Assembly: GCF_047314965.1 (NCBI RefSeq)
Contig: NZ_JBLBVK010000046.1
Span: forward strand, 1-64,000
Length of the DNA stretch: 64,000 nucleotides
Direction: 5' to 3'
From: JAVJUV01 sp047314965
GTDB lineage: Bacteria > Pseudomonadota > Alphaproteobacteria > Rhodobacterales > Rhodobacteraceae
Made by a program: the position numbers and the translations under genes. Each line of letters opens with the position of its first letter. Within the stretch, counting starts at the first letter, position 1. Under the pieces are notes generated by a model. It saw only the letters and a list, made by a program, of their open reading frames with translations, made no database searches and was not told where the DNA came from. Below are positions 1-9,160 of the stretch, in pieces.

Positions 1-835
1 GCTCAGATCGTCATCAATCACTGGCTCAGGCAGTACAATCACACCCGGCCGCATCAGGCACTCAACATGCGCCCGCCCGTTCCTGAAACCCTATTAGAGA
101 AACCCCTGATCAGTGGCCCATACACAGGGGGCTAGACAAGAGCATCAAAGGTATTTTGGTGAAATGCCCCATATTCAAAAAGCTGGAACGGCAAGGCAAT
201 TATCGACTGTCGAGATCTCATGCGTTCGCGCGTACGGCGCTACCGTTTCCGGCGTGCGCCTAAACTACTGCAGTTAAAATGTGCACGAAGCCGCTGTTCT
301 TGCCAGAAAACCTCGGCAACTTCGTAAGCAAAGCGAACCTGCATGAAGCCCACTTCAAACGGCTGTTTTCAGCAGGAGATGTAACTCCTGCGAACGAGTC
401 ATTCTCAAATGCTCGCCCCCGACGAACACTATGAGGCTCCGAAAAGCCCAATCTTTGCCAAAGCACAGAAATGCTCACGATGCAGTGCGAAATCACGCGA
501 TCGAAACATAAACACGCATTGCACACGACGCCTGTCAAGAAATTGAAATTAATGCCTAATCTCCACCATCCATCATCGGAGAAGCAGCCAACAGCGCGGT
601 CCCGGTGGCTGCGCTTTCAGGCAATCAGCGTTCTGCTCAGGTGCGCCCTCTACCGGAACGGACCCGCTTTGCACACCATACGCACCGAGGATGCACTTCG
701 CCACCCTGCCCCGCGCAAGAACATGCAGGCGCGGTTGCTTGGTGCGTCTGACATCTGCCCCATCTGAATACTGAATTCGGTCCGGTTCCAACGCTGGACG
801 AATTTCATCACCCGCAGGCTCAGGACACTTAGCCT
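1..835. other. gene-poor region
   Basis: No open reading frame here shows a recognisable domain, a convincing ribosome binding site or coding-like third-position bias. Short overlapping frames exist on both strands but none continues into a known family. The stretch directly abuts the transposase relic at 836-913, so it may be old mobile-element or decayed sequence. Confidence 0.5.
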
Positions 836-913
836 TTAGAAGACGAGTGCCGAGAGCACTATCGCCGACAGAAAGACCTTTGGATGGCGGTCATACCGTG
901 TCGCGAACGAGGA
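836..913 (-). pseudogene. IS5-family transposase, C-terminal relic
   Basis: The reverse strand from 913 to 836 translates to a 25-residue tail ending in a TAA stop. It contains the block ATRYDRHPKVFLSAIVLSAL, the very conserved C-terminal end of IS5-group (IS427-like) DDE transposases, whose usual form is ATRYD-cP-VFLSAIALA. Immediately upstream the frame is broken by a TGA in the sequence that should carry the FGRLKDWRR block, and no catalytic DDE residues can be read in one frame. It is therefore a degraded remnant, not an active element. I could not find terminal inverted repeats. Confidence 0.7.
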
Positions 914-1821
914 CCGTCCTGATCACTGACCCAAAACAGAGGGCTGAACCGATTAAAGCGGACCAGACCATCGTGATGGCAAGAGCAATGCCGGCTTTGC
1001 GTCACGGACGAAGCAGACGTTCATGGACGCACCGCTGATACATAAGCACGGCACCCCATCGGACAGCGTTCGCTTGCCGATGGGCTCCAAAAGGAAATCG
1101 ATGGCCTTGAAGAGGGTCCGGGGCACAGCCGTACTGATGCTCACGGCTTCGATAGCGATTACGAACTACTGGTACTTTGGCATCTACCGAGCGTCTGAGG
1201 TAAGGCTTTTCGTCTCGAACGGTCTGTCTCCCCTTGGAGATGCCTGGAAAATCTTGTGCATCCTTGGCGCCTATTCGCACGACAACAGTACCGCAAAAGA
1301 GGTCACGGGCATCGAGATCGAAAGCCGTGGCAGAAGCGTCAAGTACGACACGCATTCTCCAATGGTCACAATCAACGACTAGGACAGCTATCGGCTGTTC
1401 GATGTCACCGGTCATCCTTCAGACTTCGCAAAATTGCACTCGGCGTGCTGACCATATGAAACGGAGTTCCTTGTCGATCCCGGGGGTCTTGGCACTAAGT
1501 GCTTCCTCCTGGCGGCAATTGAGTGCGCCCTGCAACCTTCCCGAGTTCCGGGTCGGAGTGTGGTCACCAGCTTCAACCTTCCCCTAACCTCAAGGATGCC
1601 TTTGAAGCGCGGGCCATCCCTGCGATATTTTCCGGGATGATTCAGGCTACTTTCGGCCCAGGCTGGGCGGTATCGATCTGCTTGAAGGAGAACATCTGGT
1701 TCCGCATTCGCCGCTGAAAGAACGAATGACAGCTGCGAGGAATTGGTGTGTCGTCTCACGCAAACCGGCCCAAGCAAGGCGACAAGAACAAACTGGACAA
1801 GAGGACCTTCCGGGTAACGCG
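914..1821. other. gene-poor region, probable decayed mobile DNA
   Basis: About 900 bases between the transposase relic and the first convincing gene. Reading frames on both strands are short, overlap heavily and match no family I recognise. Parts may be further fragments of the same IS, but alignment by eye was not convincing. Confidence 0.4.
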
Positions 1822-3582
1822 TCAGCTCCGCGCAAGAACCTTTTTCAGAACCCGGATGAGGTCACCAGTTGGATCGTCCGTCTTGGTTCGGGCCCGCCAC
1901 GCGACATGGTGGTCGGGCCGCACCAAGATGCATCCGGTATCGCTTACCTCGCGCGCCCGCGCCCAGTCGCCCACGTGATCGGCGTGAGCCTGGCGCGGGC
2001 CGATAACATGACAAACGATGTCAATACCCATCGACTTCCCGACTTCCGCCGCCGCATTGCACCAGTCTTCGCCGCCGATCCCGGTGATAAGGGTGAACCG
2101 TCCCTTCCCGCAGAGGTCGAGCGTCGACACCTCTGCACCGGTCGCGTTGTCAAAGACCCAGACATGCGGCAAACGCGCGCCGGGCCATGTCGTCGGCTGA
2201 TAGTGCAGTTCGGCATCACGCTCGAAGGCCGGCTCGGGGTCACCGTCAGTCACAACCGCGTCTGATTTGTATCGCTGGTTCATCTCGACACCGTGCGCGT
2301 CGAATTCGTACTTCTTGAACGCGATCGCCTGGCGCAGCGCCTCGCGCTGTTTCTCCCCCGCCGCACTTGGATCGCAGCGCGCGTCCATGCTTGCTCTGAT
2401 TTTCTCGATATCCGCGCCACCGGTCATGCCGAGTGCCGCAAAGATCGGGCCGAATTCGCCAATGGACTGGTTGGCGCGAGTGACGATCTGCTTTGCGATC
2501 GGCGCCCGCTCGCTGGTGTAGGTGTCGAGCAGCGCCTCGCCGGCCTGCCCCTTCAACACCGCCGCCAGCTTCCATGCCAGATTGAACGCATCCTGGATCG
2601 AGGTGTTGGAGCCAAGCCCGTTCGACGGAGGGTGCCGATGCGCGGCATCTCCCATGATGAAGACCCGGTCCTTCTGCAGATTCGTCGCGTAGGCGTCGTT
2701 CACGGTCCATGTATTGGCGGAGAGAAGCTCGATCTCCAGGTCCGGGTCGCCGACCAACTGGCGGGCGACATTGGTCGCCATCGCCTCGTCGACCTCCGGC
2801 GCAGGTTCATTGATGTCGTAACCCCAGACGATCAGCCATTCGTTCCAGGGCCGGATCATCCGCACCAGCCCCATGCCGATGCCGCCCACATCGGCACCCG
2901 GCTGCATCACCCAGTAGAGGACGCTCGGACGGTGCGCGACGTACTTCGAAAGGTCCGCGCGGAACAGGATATTCATAGACCCGCCGACACCCATCTTGCC
3001 CTCGATGGGGGCGCCGATGTGGTCTGCAACCAGTGAATTGCCGCCATCGGCGCCGACAAGATACTTGGAGTACACCTGAAATTCGCGCCCCGACAAGCGG
3101 TCTCTCAATGTCGTTGTCACGCCTTCGGCATCCTGTTCGTGGCTGACATACTCGGTCGACATCCGGCCCTGCGCCCCGCGTTTGCAGGCCGTGGAATAGA
3201 GAATCGGCTCCATGAAAGTCTGCGGAAGATCATTCATGTGGCTGGGTGACGACAGCATGTGCTCGGCGCGGGAGAGCGGGTGCTTGCCCCAACTCTTCAT
3301 TCGCCCGATTTCCTCGCCCGCAAGGCTCTCGCAGAAGACATTCTCGCCCATCAGATCCTGCTCGGTCGCATGCAGATATGCTTCTGCCTCCACCTCGTGG
3401 CCGAGGTCGCGCAGCACCTCCATCGTCCGTTGGTTGGTGATATGCGCCCGCGGGGTATTGGCCAGCCAACGGTAGCGGTTCACCACCATGTTCTCGATAC
3501 CGTAGCTGGCCAGCAGCGCCGCCGTGGCCGAACCTGCTGGCCCCGTGCCGATGATCAGCACATCGGTTTCGATTTCCGCCAT
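1822..3582 (-). CDS. FAD-dependent aromatic hydroxylase, TfdB/PheA type
   Basis: A 586-residue flavin monooxygenase of the 2,4-dichlorophenol/phenol hydroxylase family, expected to hydroxylate an aromatic ring with NAD(P)H and O2. The FAD dinucleotide fold GTGPAGSATAALLASYG lies near residues 12-28. The second FAD motif FIMGDAAHRHPPSNGLGSN and the following helix (NLAWKLAAVLKG) lie in the middle, and a thioredoxin-like C-terminal domain follows, as usual for the family. The start is an ATG with AGGAGAAAAAGG just upstream. It is the last gene of an eleven-gene leftward operon, 64 bases after the BKACE gene. The substrate is unknown; the operon suggests an aromatic or alicyclic acid. Confidence 0.85.
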   Translation of the reverse strand: MAEIETDVLIIGTGPAGSATAALLASYGIENMVVNRYRWLANTPRAHITNQRTMEVLRDLGHEVEAEAYLHATEQDLMGENVFCESLAGEEIGRMKSWGKHPLSRAEHMLSSPSHMNDLPQTFMEPILYSTACKRGAQGRMSTEYVSHEQDAEGVTTTLRDRLSGREFQVYSKYLVGADGGNSLVADHIGAPIEGKMGVGGSMNILFRADLSKYVAHRPSVLYWVMQPGADVGGIGMGLVRMIRPWNEWLIVWGYDINEPAPEVDEAMATNVARQLVGDPDLEIELLSANTWTVNDAYATNLQKDRVFIMGDAAHRHPPSNGLGSNTSIQDAFNLAWKLAAVLKGQAGEALLDTYTSERAPIAKQIVTRANQSIGEFGPIFAALGMTGGADIEKIRASMDARCDPSAAGEKQREALRQAIAFKKYEFDAHGVEMNQRYKSDAVVTDGDPEPAFERDAELHYQPTTWPGARLPHVWVFDNATGAEVSTLDLCGKGRFTLITGIGGEDWCNAAAEVGKSMGIDIVCHVIGPRQAHADHVGDWARAREVSDTGCILVRPDHHVAWRARTKTDDPTGDLIRVLKKVLARS

Positions 3583-3646
3583 GTCCTTTTTCTCCTTGTC
3601 GTCCGGCTCCGCGTCCGGCCCATCTCATCAATCCAACGTGCTTGCC

Positions 3647-4579
3647 TCAGAAACCTACTCGGTCGCCGCCCTTCAGATCGAGGATCTCGCGCGCCTCGTC
3701 GGGCGACGCGATCTCGGCACCCAAGTCTTCGATGATCCGACGGATCTTCTTGACCTGTTGTGCGTTCGATGTCGCCAACTCGCCGCGTTTGATGAAAAGG
3801 CTGTCCTCCAACCCGACCCGCACATTGCCGCCCATCTGGCTCGCGGTCGTCGCCATCGGCATCTGCGCGGCCCCTGCGGCCAAAACCGACCAGCGGTAGT
3901 TATCTCCGAAAAGCTTGTCGGCGGTCTTCTTCATAAAGACGAGGTTCTCGATATCCGAACCGATACCCCCCAGAATGCCCATCACGAATTGCAGGAACAC
4001 CGGCGGCTTGAACAACCCGATATCCATGCAAAACTTAAGGTTATAGAGGTGACCGACATCATAACACTCATGCTCGAACTTGATGTTATGGGGTGCCAAT
4101 CGTTCCGCCGCTTCCTTAATGTCGGCGAAGGTGTTGCGGAAGATGTTCGCCTCCGATCCCTCGATATATGCCTTTTCCCAGTCGTATTTGTAACTCTCGT
4201 AGCGTGCGGCGAGTGGGTGGAAGGCGAAGTTCATCGACCCCATATTGAGCGAACACATCTCGGGGCTGAATTGCTCCGCCGCGCGCAGCCGTTCCTTGAT
4301 CAGCATCGTAGGCGCCCCGCCCGTGGTGATGTTGACGACGGCGTTCGTCGACTGCTTCACGCGCGATAGGATCGAGGTGTAGTGCTCCGGCTCTACCGAG
4401 GGCCGGAAGTCCCCGGGATCTCTTGTGTGCAGGTGCAGAATCGCCGCGCCTGCCTCGGCCGCCTCAATGGCCTGATGTGCGATGTCGTCCTGCGTAATCG
4501 GAAGATGCTCTGACATTGTGGGGGTATGAATGGCCCCGGTGACAGCGCAGGTGATGATCACTTTCGGCGTTTTCGCCAT
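3647..4579 (-). CDS. BKACE family beta-keto acid cleavage enzyme (DUF849)
   Basis: A 310-residue member of the BKACE family, Zn-dependent enzymes that condense a beta-keto acid with acetyl-CoA and split it into acetoacetate and a CoA ester. Visible motifs are the metal-binding HLHTRDP near the N-terminal third, FEHECYD in the centre and GGNVRVGLEDS near the C-terminus. The start chosen is the ATG at 4579 (MAKTPKVIITCAVTG), preceded by AAAAGGA; the frame also extends upstream into the livM gene without a better start. The operon's dehydrogenases could make the beta-keto acid it would cleave. Substrate specificity cannot be read from sequence by eye. Confidence 0.9.
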   Translation of the reverse strand: MAKTPKVIITCAVTGAIHTPTMSEHLPITQDDIAHQAIEAAEAGAAILHLHTRDPGDFRPSVEPEHYTSILSRVKQSTNAVVNITTGGAPTMLIKERLRAAEQFSPEMCSLNMGSMNFAFHPLAARYESYKYDWEKAYIEGSEANIFRNTFADIKEAAERLAPHNIKFEHECYDVGHLYNLKFCMDIGLFKPPVFLQFVMGILGGIGSDIENLVFMKKTADKLFGDNYRWSVLAAGAAQMPMATTASQMGGNVRVGLEDSLFIKRGELATSNAQQVKKIRRIIEDLGAEIASPDEAREILDLKGGDRVGF

Positions 4580-4583
4580 GGTC

Positions 4584-5591
4584 TCAGTCCTTTTCTCTGA
4601 CGCGGTAACTGAGCGGGAAAAGTTCAAGGTCAAACCGCTCGCGTATCAGTCCCCAGACACCCTTCGGCGCCTTCAGCATCACGACGATGGCAACGGCACC
4701 CAGCACCATCAAATAGATCGTTCCGTAGTCGGCCAGCAGTTCGCGAAGCGCGAAAAACATAAGAGTGCCGATAATCGGCCCCTCCAGTGTGCCGATCCCG
4801 CCGATCACGACGATGAAAATGACAAACGCCGTCCAGTCGTTGACACTGAAGGCGGCATCAGGCGAAATCCGGAGCTTTTGCAGAAATATCAATCCACCGA
4901 TGATCGCCGTGAAGGCCGAGGTCACGACGTAGACCGCCAGTTTCGTGCGCCAGATGTTGATGCCAAGGCTGCTGGCGGCAATCTCGCTGTCCCGGATCGC
5001 CGTCAGAGCGAGACCGCGCCGCGACCGCAGGAAGACATAGACCGCCAGCAGTACGAGGACGGCCGCACCCAGCGCCAGCCAGTAGGACGTCGCTTCCCGA
5101 GCCGCTTTCTTTTCGCCCAGTTCCCTGACCACCGCGACCGGCAACGACGACCCCGACCCGCCACCAAGCGCGTGGATCTGCGCGAAAGACAGCCTGAAGA
5201 CTTCCGCCACAACCCATGTCCCGATTGCGAAATACGCGCCTTTCAGGCGGAAGATCAGTGTCGCGATCGGCACCGAAAGAACCGCCGCGAGGACCCCCCC
5301 CAACAGGATCGCGACCACCGGGTTCAGGCCGCCGAATACCGTCAAGGCAAAAAGCATGTATCCGCCGAAGCCGACATATGCCTGCTGTCCGACACTGACG
5401 AGTCCGGCGTAACCTGCCATGAGGTTCCAGAGGCAAGCCAACGAAAGATAGAGAAAAATCTCCCCCAGTAGCCGCATCTCGGAGCTGCTGGCCCACCAGG
5501 GGGCGGCGGCAAGCAGGACAACGGCCAGTGCGCCCAGAAACATCGCGACCCGCGACGTTGGCGTCGACCGGGTGACCGTGGGCGCTCTCAA
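4584..5591 (-). CDS. branched-chain-type ABC transporter permease LivM
   Basis: A 335-residue polytopic permease of the LivM family, half of the membrane channel of a hydrophobic amino acid/carboxylate ABC importer. It has many hydrophobic helices and the family loop around SLACLWNLMAGYAGLVSVGQ near residues 52-71. The start appears to be TTG at 5591, overlapping the TGA of the livH gene (TTGA) with GGTGGAG upstream. An in-frame ATG 16 codons later (MFLGAL) lacks a ribosome binding site. It pairs with the livH product. In this catabolic operon the transported compound is probably the pathway's aromatic or acid substrate rather than an amino acid. Confidence 0.88.
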   Translation of the reverse strand: MRAPTVTRSTPTSRVAMFLGALAVVLLAAAPWWASSSEMRLLGEIFLYLSLACLWNLMAGYAGLVSVGQQAYVGFGGYMLFALTVFGGLNPVVAILLGGVLAAVLSVPIATLIFRLKGAYFAIGTWVVAEVFRLSFAQIHALGGGSGSSLPVAVVRELGEKKAAREATSYWLALGAAVLVLLAVYVFLRSRRGLALTAIRDSEIAASSLGINIWRTKLAVYVVTSAFTAIIGGLIFLQKLRISPDAAFSVNDWTAFVIFIVVIGGIGTLEGPIIGTLMFFALRELLADYGTIYLMVLGAVAIVVMLKAPKGVWGLIRERFDLELFPLSYRVREKD

Positions 5592-6454
5592 TGCTCCACC
5601 CTCGGGAAAAGACCGTTCGGACGGATCGCCAGCACGATCAGGAACGCGACGTGTCCGGCAAGGATCTGAAAGCCCGGATCGATCTTGGCGCCGATCGTTT
5701 GCGCCACGCCAAGGATCACGCCACCCGCCAGCGTGCCCCAGAGGTTTCCAAGCCCGCCGATGATCACTGCCTCGAACCCGAAGATCAGACGCCCACCGCC
5801 GATGGCCGGATCGAAACTTGTGCGCATACCCAAAAGTATGCCCGCGATCGCCACCACCGCCAGCGCAAGCGCCATCGCGAGGCCGAAGAGATGCGCCTTG
5901 TTCAGCCCCATGAGTTGCGCGATGTCCTGGTTATCGCTGACCGCCCGGAAGCCACAGCCCAGCGACGTACGGTAGAAGATGAACTGCAGCCCCGCGATCA
6001 CCACGACCGCGATGGAGAAGGTAAGAAGCGGCAACACGCCCACCGCGATGCCGCCGAGATCAAGGCTGGCGGTTTCGATGGCCCCGCCGTTCAGCTTTTG
6101 CGGATCGGCAGTGTAGGCCTCAAGAAGCACGTTCTGAATGATGACGGAAAGGCCGAAAGTCACCAAGAGAGGCGGCAGGATGTCCGGCCCCAGGGTCTGG
6201 TTCAAGACCAGACGCTGCAATGCATAGCCAAGCGCCGCCATCGCGGGCATCACGATCAGAAGCGCCACTAGCGGATGCAAGCCCAACATCACAGTCGTCG
6301 AAAGCCCCAAATAGGCCGCCAAGACGATCAGGTCGCCATGCGCGATGTTGACAAGCCGCATCACGCCGAAGATCAACGACAGCCCGGCGGCGAAAAGAGC
6401 GTATAGTCCGCCAAGCAGCACCCCCTGCACGATGACGCCGGTCCACTCGATCAT
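5588..6454 (-). CDS. branched-chain-type ABC transporter permease LivH
   Basis: A 288-residue LivH-type permease. The N-terminal VLLGGLYALFAAGLSLIFGV followed by MRLVNIAHGDLIVLAAYLG is diagnostic of the family. The start at 6454 (MIEWTGVIVQG) overlaps the stop of the livF gene as ATGA; the upstream extension lies inside livF and is discarded. Its 3' end overlaps the livM start. It forms the heterodimeric channel with LivM and is energised by LivG and LivF. Confidence 0.92.
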   Translation of the reverse strand: MIEWTGVIVQGVLLGGLYALFAAGLSLIFGVMRLVNIAHGDLIVLAAYLGLSTTVMLGLHPLVALLIVMPAMAALGYALQRLVLNQTLGPDILPPLLVTFGLSVIIQNVLLEAYTADPQKLNGGAIETASLDLGGIAVGVLPLLTFSIAVVVIAGLQFIFYRTSLGCGFRAVSDNQDIAQLMGLNKAHLFGLAMALALAVVAIAGILLGMRTSFDPAIGGGRLIFGFEAVIIGGLGNLWGTLAGGVILGVAQTIGAKIDPGFQILAGHVAFLIVLAIRPNGLFPRVEH

Positions 6455-7161
6455 GCGTCCATCCCGAAATAGGCCTTCGTGATCTGATCGTGAGTAACGT
6501 CGCCTGTTGCGGCTTCGAGAGAGATGCGGCCTTCTTGCAGGCAATAGACGCGGGACGATACTTTCAGCGCCTGCGCAATATCCTGCTCGACGATCATCGC
6601 GGTCATCCCCTCGCCCACGATCCCCGGCATCGCCTCATAGATCTGACGGATGACAACAGGGGCGAGGCCGAGGCTGATCTCATCGAAAAGGATCAGTTCA
6701 GGGTTCGCCATCAACGCACGCCCGATGGCAACCATCTGCTGCTGTCCGCCTGACAGCGAAGTGGAAGCCTGTTGGCGCCGCTCTTTTAGAATGGGGAAGA
6801 GATCATACACCGAGGACAGCGACCATGGGCCTGCCCGTCCGACCTGGCCACCGATCAGCAGATTCTCCTCGACCGAAAGCGACGGGAAGAGTTGCCGCCC
6901 CTCGGGCACCAGCGCGATGCCGCGCGCGGCCACCTGATCTGCCCGCAGCGCGCCGATGGGTTCGCCCCGAAACCTGATCGCGTCAGCCCGGTTCTTCAAC
7001 AGCCCGGAAATCGAGCGCATTAGTGTCGTCTTGCCCGCCCCGTTCGCTCCGATGATGGCGATGACCTCGCCGTCCGAAACCGCCATGTCGAGTCCATAGA
7101 GCGCCTGGAAATCTCCGTAGTGGGCGTCGAGGCCGCTGATTTGAAGCCGGGCCTCAGGCAT
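6451..7161 (-). CDS. branched-chain-type ABC transporter ATPase LivF
   Basis: A 236-residue cytoplasmic ATPase of the LivF family. Walker A is GANGAGKTT, the signature is LSGGQQQMVAIGRAL and Walker B is LILFDEISLGL. The common LivF SLGLAP element is intact. It overlaps livG by eight bases and livH by four, so translational coupling is likely. It would power uptake through LivHM from the periplasmic binding protein encoded two genes upstream. Confidence 0.93.
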   Translation of the reverse strand: MPEARLQISGLDAHYGDFQALYGLDMAVSDGEVIAIIGANGAGKTTLMRSISGLLKNRADAIRFRGEPIGALRADQVAARGIALVPEGRQLFPSLSVEENLLIGGQVGRAGPWSLSSVYDLFPILKERRQQASTSLSGGQQQMVAIGRALMANPELILFDEISLGLAPVVIRQIYEAMPGIVGEGMTAMIVEQDIAQALKVSSRVYCLQEGRISLEAATGDVTHDQITKAYFGMDA

Positions 7162-7882
7162 CGGGGTCCACGCCGAGATAAATCTCTTTTACTTCAGGAC
7201 TTTCCATGATGGTCTTCGGGTTACCTTCTGCAATCTTCTTGCCGAAGTCGATGACGATGATCCGCTCGACCACGGCCAGAAGCGCATGGATGACGTGCTC
7301 GATCCAGATGATGGTGGTACCTCGTTCGTGGATGGTCCGGATCGTCCCGATCAATGATTGGCACTCTGCTTCCGTCAGCCCGCCCGCGATCTCGTCCAGA
7401 AGCAGCAGCTTCGGCTTCGCGGAAAGCGCCCGTGTCAGTTCAAGCCGCTTGCGCTCAAGGAGCGTCAGCGTCCCGGCGCGCACGTTTGCCTTTGACAGCA
7501 ACTCCGTTTCTTCCAGCACCGACAGGGCAAGGTCTTCGGCTTCCCGCCCATTGAGTCCTGCACCCTGCGTGGCGCCGACCAGCGCGTTCTCGAAAACTGT
7601 CATCCCCCCGAACGGTTGGGGGATCTGAAACGACCGCGCGATGCCCATCTTGCACCGCGCGGCCGCTGTTTGCGTTGTGATGTCACGTCCTTCAAACCCG
7701 ATCCGGCCAGCATCGGCCCTAAGCGTTCCGGTGATCAGGTTGAAAAGCGATGTCTTGCCCGCGCCGTTCGGACCGAGGATGCCCACCGCCTCACCCCTCG
7801 CGACATCGAAGGAAGTGGCGTCGGCGACCACGATGGCGCCGAAGGACTTTTTCAGTCCAGTGACGGACAGGAGCGCAGACAA
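7154..7882 (-). CDS. branched-chain-type ABC transporter ATPase LivG
   Basis: A 242-residue LivG-type ATPase with Walker A GPNGAGKTS and Walker B LLLLDEIAGGLTEAE. The ABC signature, normally LSYGQQRRLE, reads LTLLERKRLE here. This degenerate form occurs in a LivG subset that I associate with catabolic operons, so it is noted as divergent and not as inactivated. It starts six bases after the binding-protein stop and overlaps livF. It partners LivF in energising the importer. Confidence 0.92.
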   Translation of the reverse strand: MSALLSVTGLKKSFGAIVVADATSFDVARGEAVGILGPNGAGKTSLFNLITGTLRADAGRIGFEGRDITTQTAAARCKMGIARSFQIPQPFGGMTVFENALVGATQGAGLNGREAEDLALSVLEETELLSKANVRAGTLTLLERKRLELTRALSAKPKLLLLDEIAGGLTEAECQSLIGTIRTIHERGTTIIWIEHVIHALLAVVERIIVIDFGKKIAEGNPKTIMESPEVKEIYLGVDPDA

Positions 7883-7888
7883 GTCGCC

Positions 7889-9160
7889 CTAGCCGAGCAA
7901 CTGCAACTCGCCGCCGACCGGGATCTGCGGCGCGTGGCTGTTGTTGGTGATCACCAGTTCGACGCCGTCGCCCGCCTTCTGCCACTGGCCCGAGACCAGC
8001 GGCGTCTTCGACACGTTCGGAACCGGCCCGGACGACCAGTTTACGTCGCCGACGATGGTAGACATGTTGGTACCCTTGATCGCAGCCGCGACCGCTTCAA
8101 CATCATCGAGATCCTCGGACCGGGCGATCACGTCAGCCACGACCTCGAACAGCGCGTGCTTGAACCCGATGGGCTGGGTCCAGGGTCGTCCGGTGGCGCG
8201 TGAATATCCGCCCGCCAGATCGCCCGCCGAGATGCCGGTTAGCGATGAGTTGAACGGATGGTTGGGAGACCACCAGATCTCGGTCGTGAGCCCGACACCC
8301 CGGTCACCCAGCGCCTCTATCGCCGACGGGAACAAGAGCGCCTTGCCGATGGTAGCGACCTTCGGGTTGAACCCCTGCTGGGCCGCCTGGCTCCAGAAAG
8401 TGCCGAAATCGGGCGGGATCATCACTCCCGTTACGATCTCGCAGCCCGCATCCTTGAACGCGCTGATGTAATTCGAGAAATCGTCAGACAGCGGCTGGAA
8501 CCGACCCGGATCGATCAGTTCGAACCCCTGCTCGGCCAGCGGCTTCGGCAGGCCAAGCTCCGCGTCACCCCAGGCATTGCCATCAGCATCGTTCGGGAAC
8601 AATCCGCCGACCTTCTTGGCAACCCCGCTATCGTTCCAAAGGCCCGTGAAATTGGCAATCACGTCCTCCAGCCCCCAAAAGAAGTGATAGGTATAGGCGA
8701 AGCCTTCGGCTGGGTTACCGCCCCTCCCAAAAAAGTAGGGCTGCCACGGAGCGTCGGTGGTGATGCAGGGGATCTCGTTGATCTCGGCCTGGTCCGCGAC
8801 AGGGTTCGTGGTGTCCGGCGTCGCCGCGGCGGTGATGATATCGACTTCATCATCAAGGATGAGTTCGGCAGCGACTTCAGCCGCTCGGTTCGGGTTCGAC
8901 TGGCTGTCCTTCTTGATAATCTCGATCTGGTAGGACTTGCCATTATTCTCGATGCCCCCCGCGAAATGAGCGCGAAGACCTTCGAGAATGTAGTCATCCG
9001 CCTCGGCAAAGCCGGCGAGCGGCCCGGTCGATGGCGTGACGAAACCAACCTTCAGGGTTGGCGATTGTGCATAGGCCCGCGTCGAACGCAGGATGGCCGG
9101 TGCCGCGACACCAGCAGCAATGCCGCCCAATACGCGGCGGCGTGTCGTCGAACGTTTCAT
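7889..9160 (-). CDS. ABC transporter substrate-binding protein, LivK/Peripla_BP_6 type, Tat-exported
   Basis: A 423-residue periplasmic binding protein. The N-terminus MKRSTTRRRVLGGIAAGVAA ends in an ALA-like site near AYAQ and carries a twin-arginine motif (TRRRVLGG), implying export in folded form. The mature part starts LKVGFVTPSTGPLAGFAEAD, typical of the type I binding proteins that feed LivHMGF. Its ATG overlaps the stop of the dehydrogenase gene (ATGA). Placement between catabolic dehydrogenases and transporter genes indicates that it captures the substrate degraded by the operon. The ligand is unknown. Confidence 0.9.
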   Translation of the reverse strand: MKRSTTRRRVLGGIAAGVAAPAILRSTRAYAQSPTLKVGFVTPSTGPLAGFAEADDYILEGLRAHFAGGIENNGKSYQIEIIKKDSQSNPNRAAEVAAELILDDEVDIITAAATPDTTNPVADQAEINEIPCITTDAPWQPYFFGRGGNPAEGFAYTYHFFWGLEDVIANFTGLWNDSGVAKKVGGLFPNDADGNAWGDAELGLPKPLAEQGFELIDPGRFQPLSDDFSNYISAFKDAGCEIVTGVMIPPDFGTFWSQAAQQGFNPKVATIGKALLFPSAIEALGDRGVGLTTEIWWSPNHPFNSSLTGISAGDLAGGYSRATGRPWTQPIGFKHALFEVVADVIARSEDLDDVEAVAAAIKGTNMSTIVGDVNWSSGPVPNVSKTPLVSGQWQKAGDGVELVITNNSHAPQIPVGGELQLLG

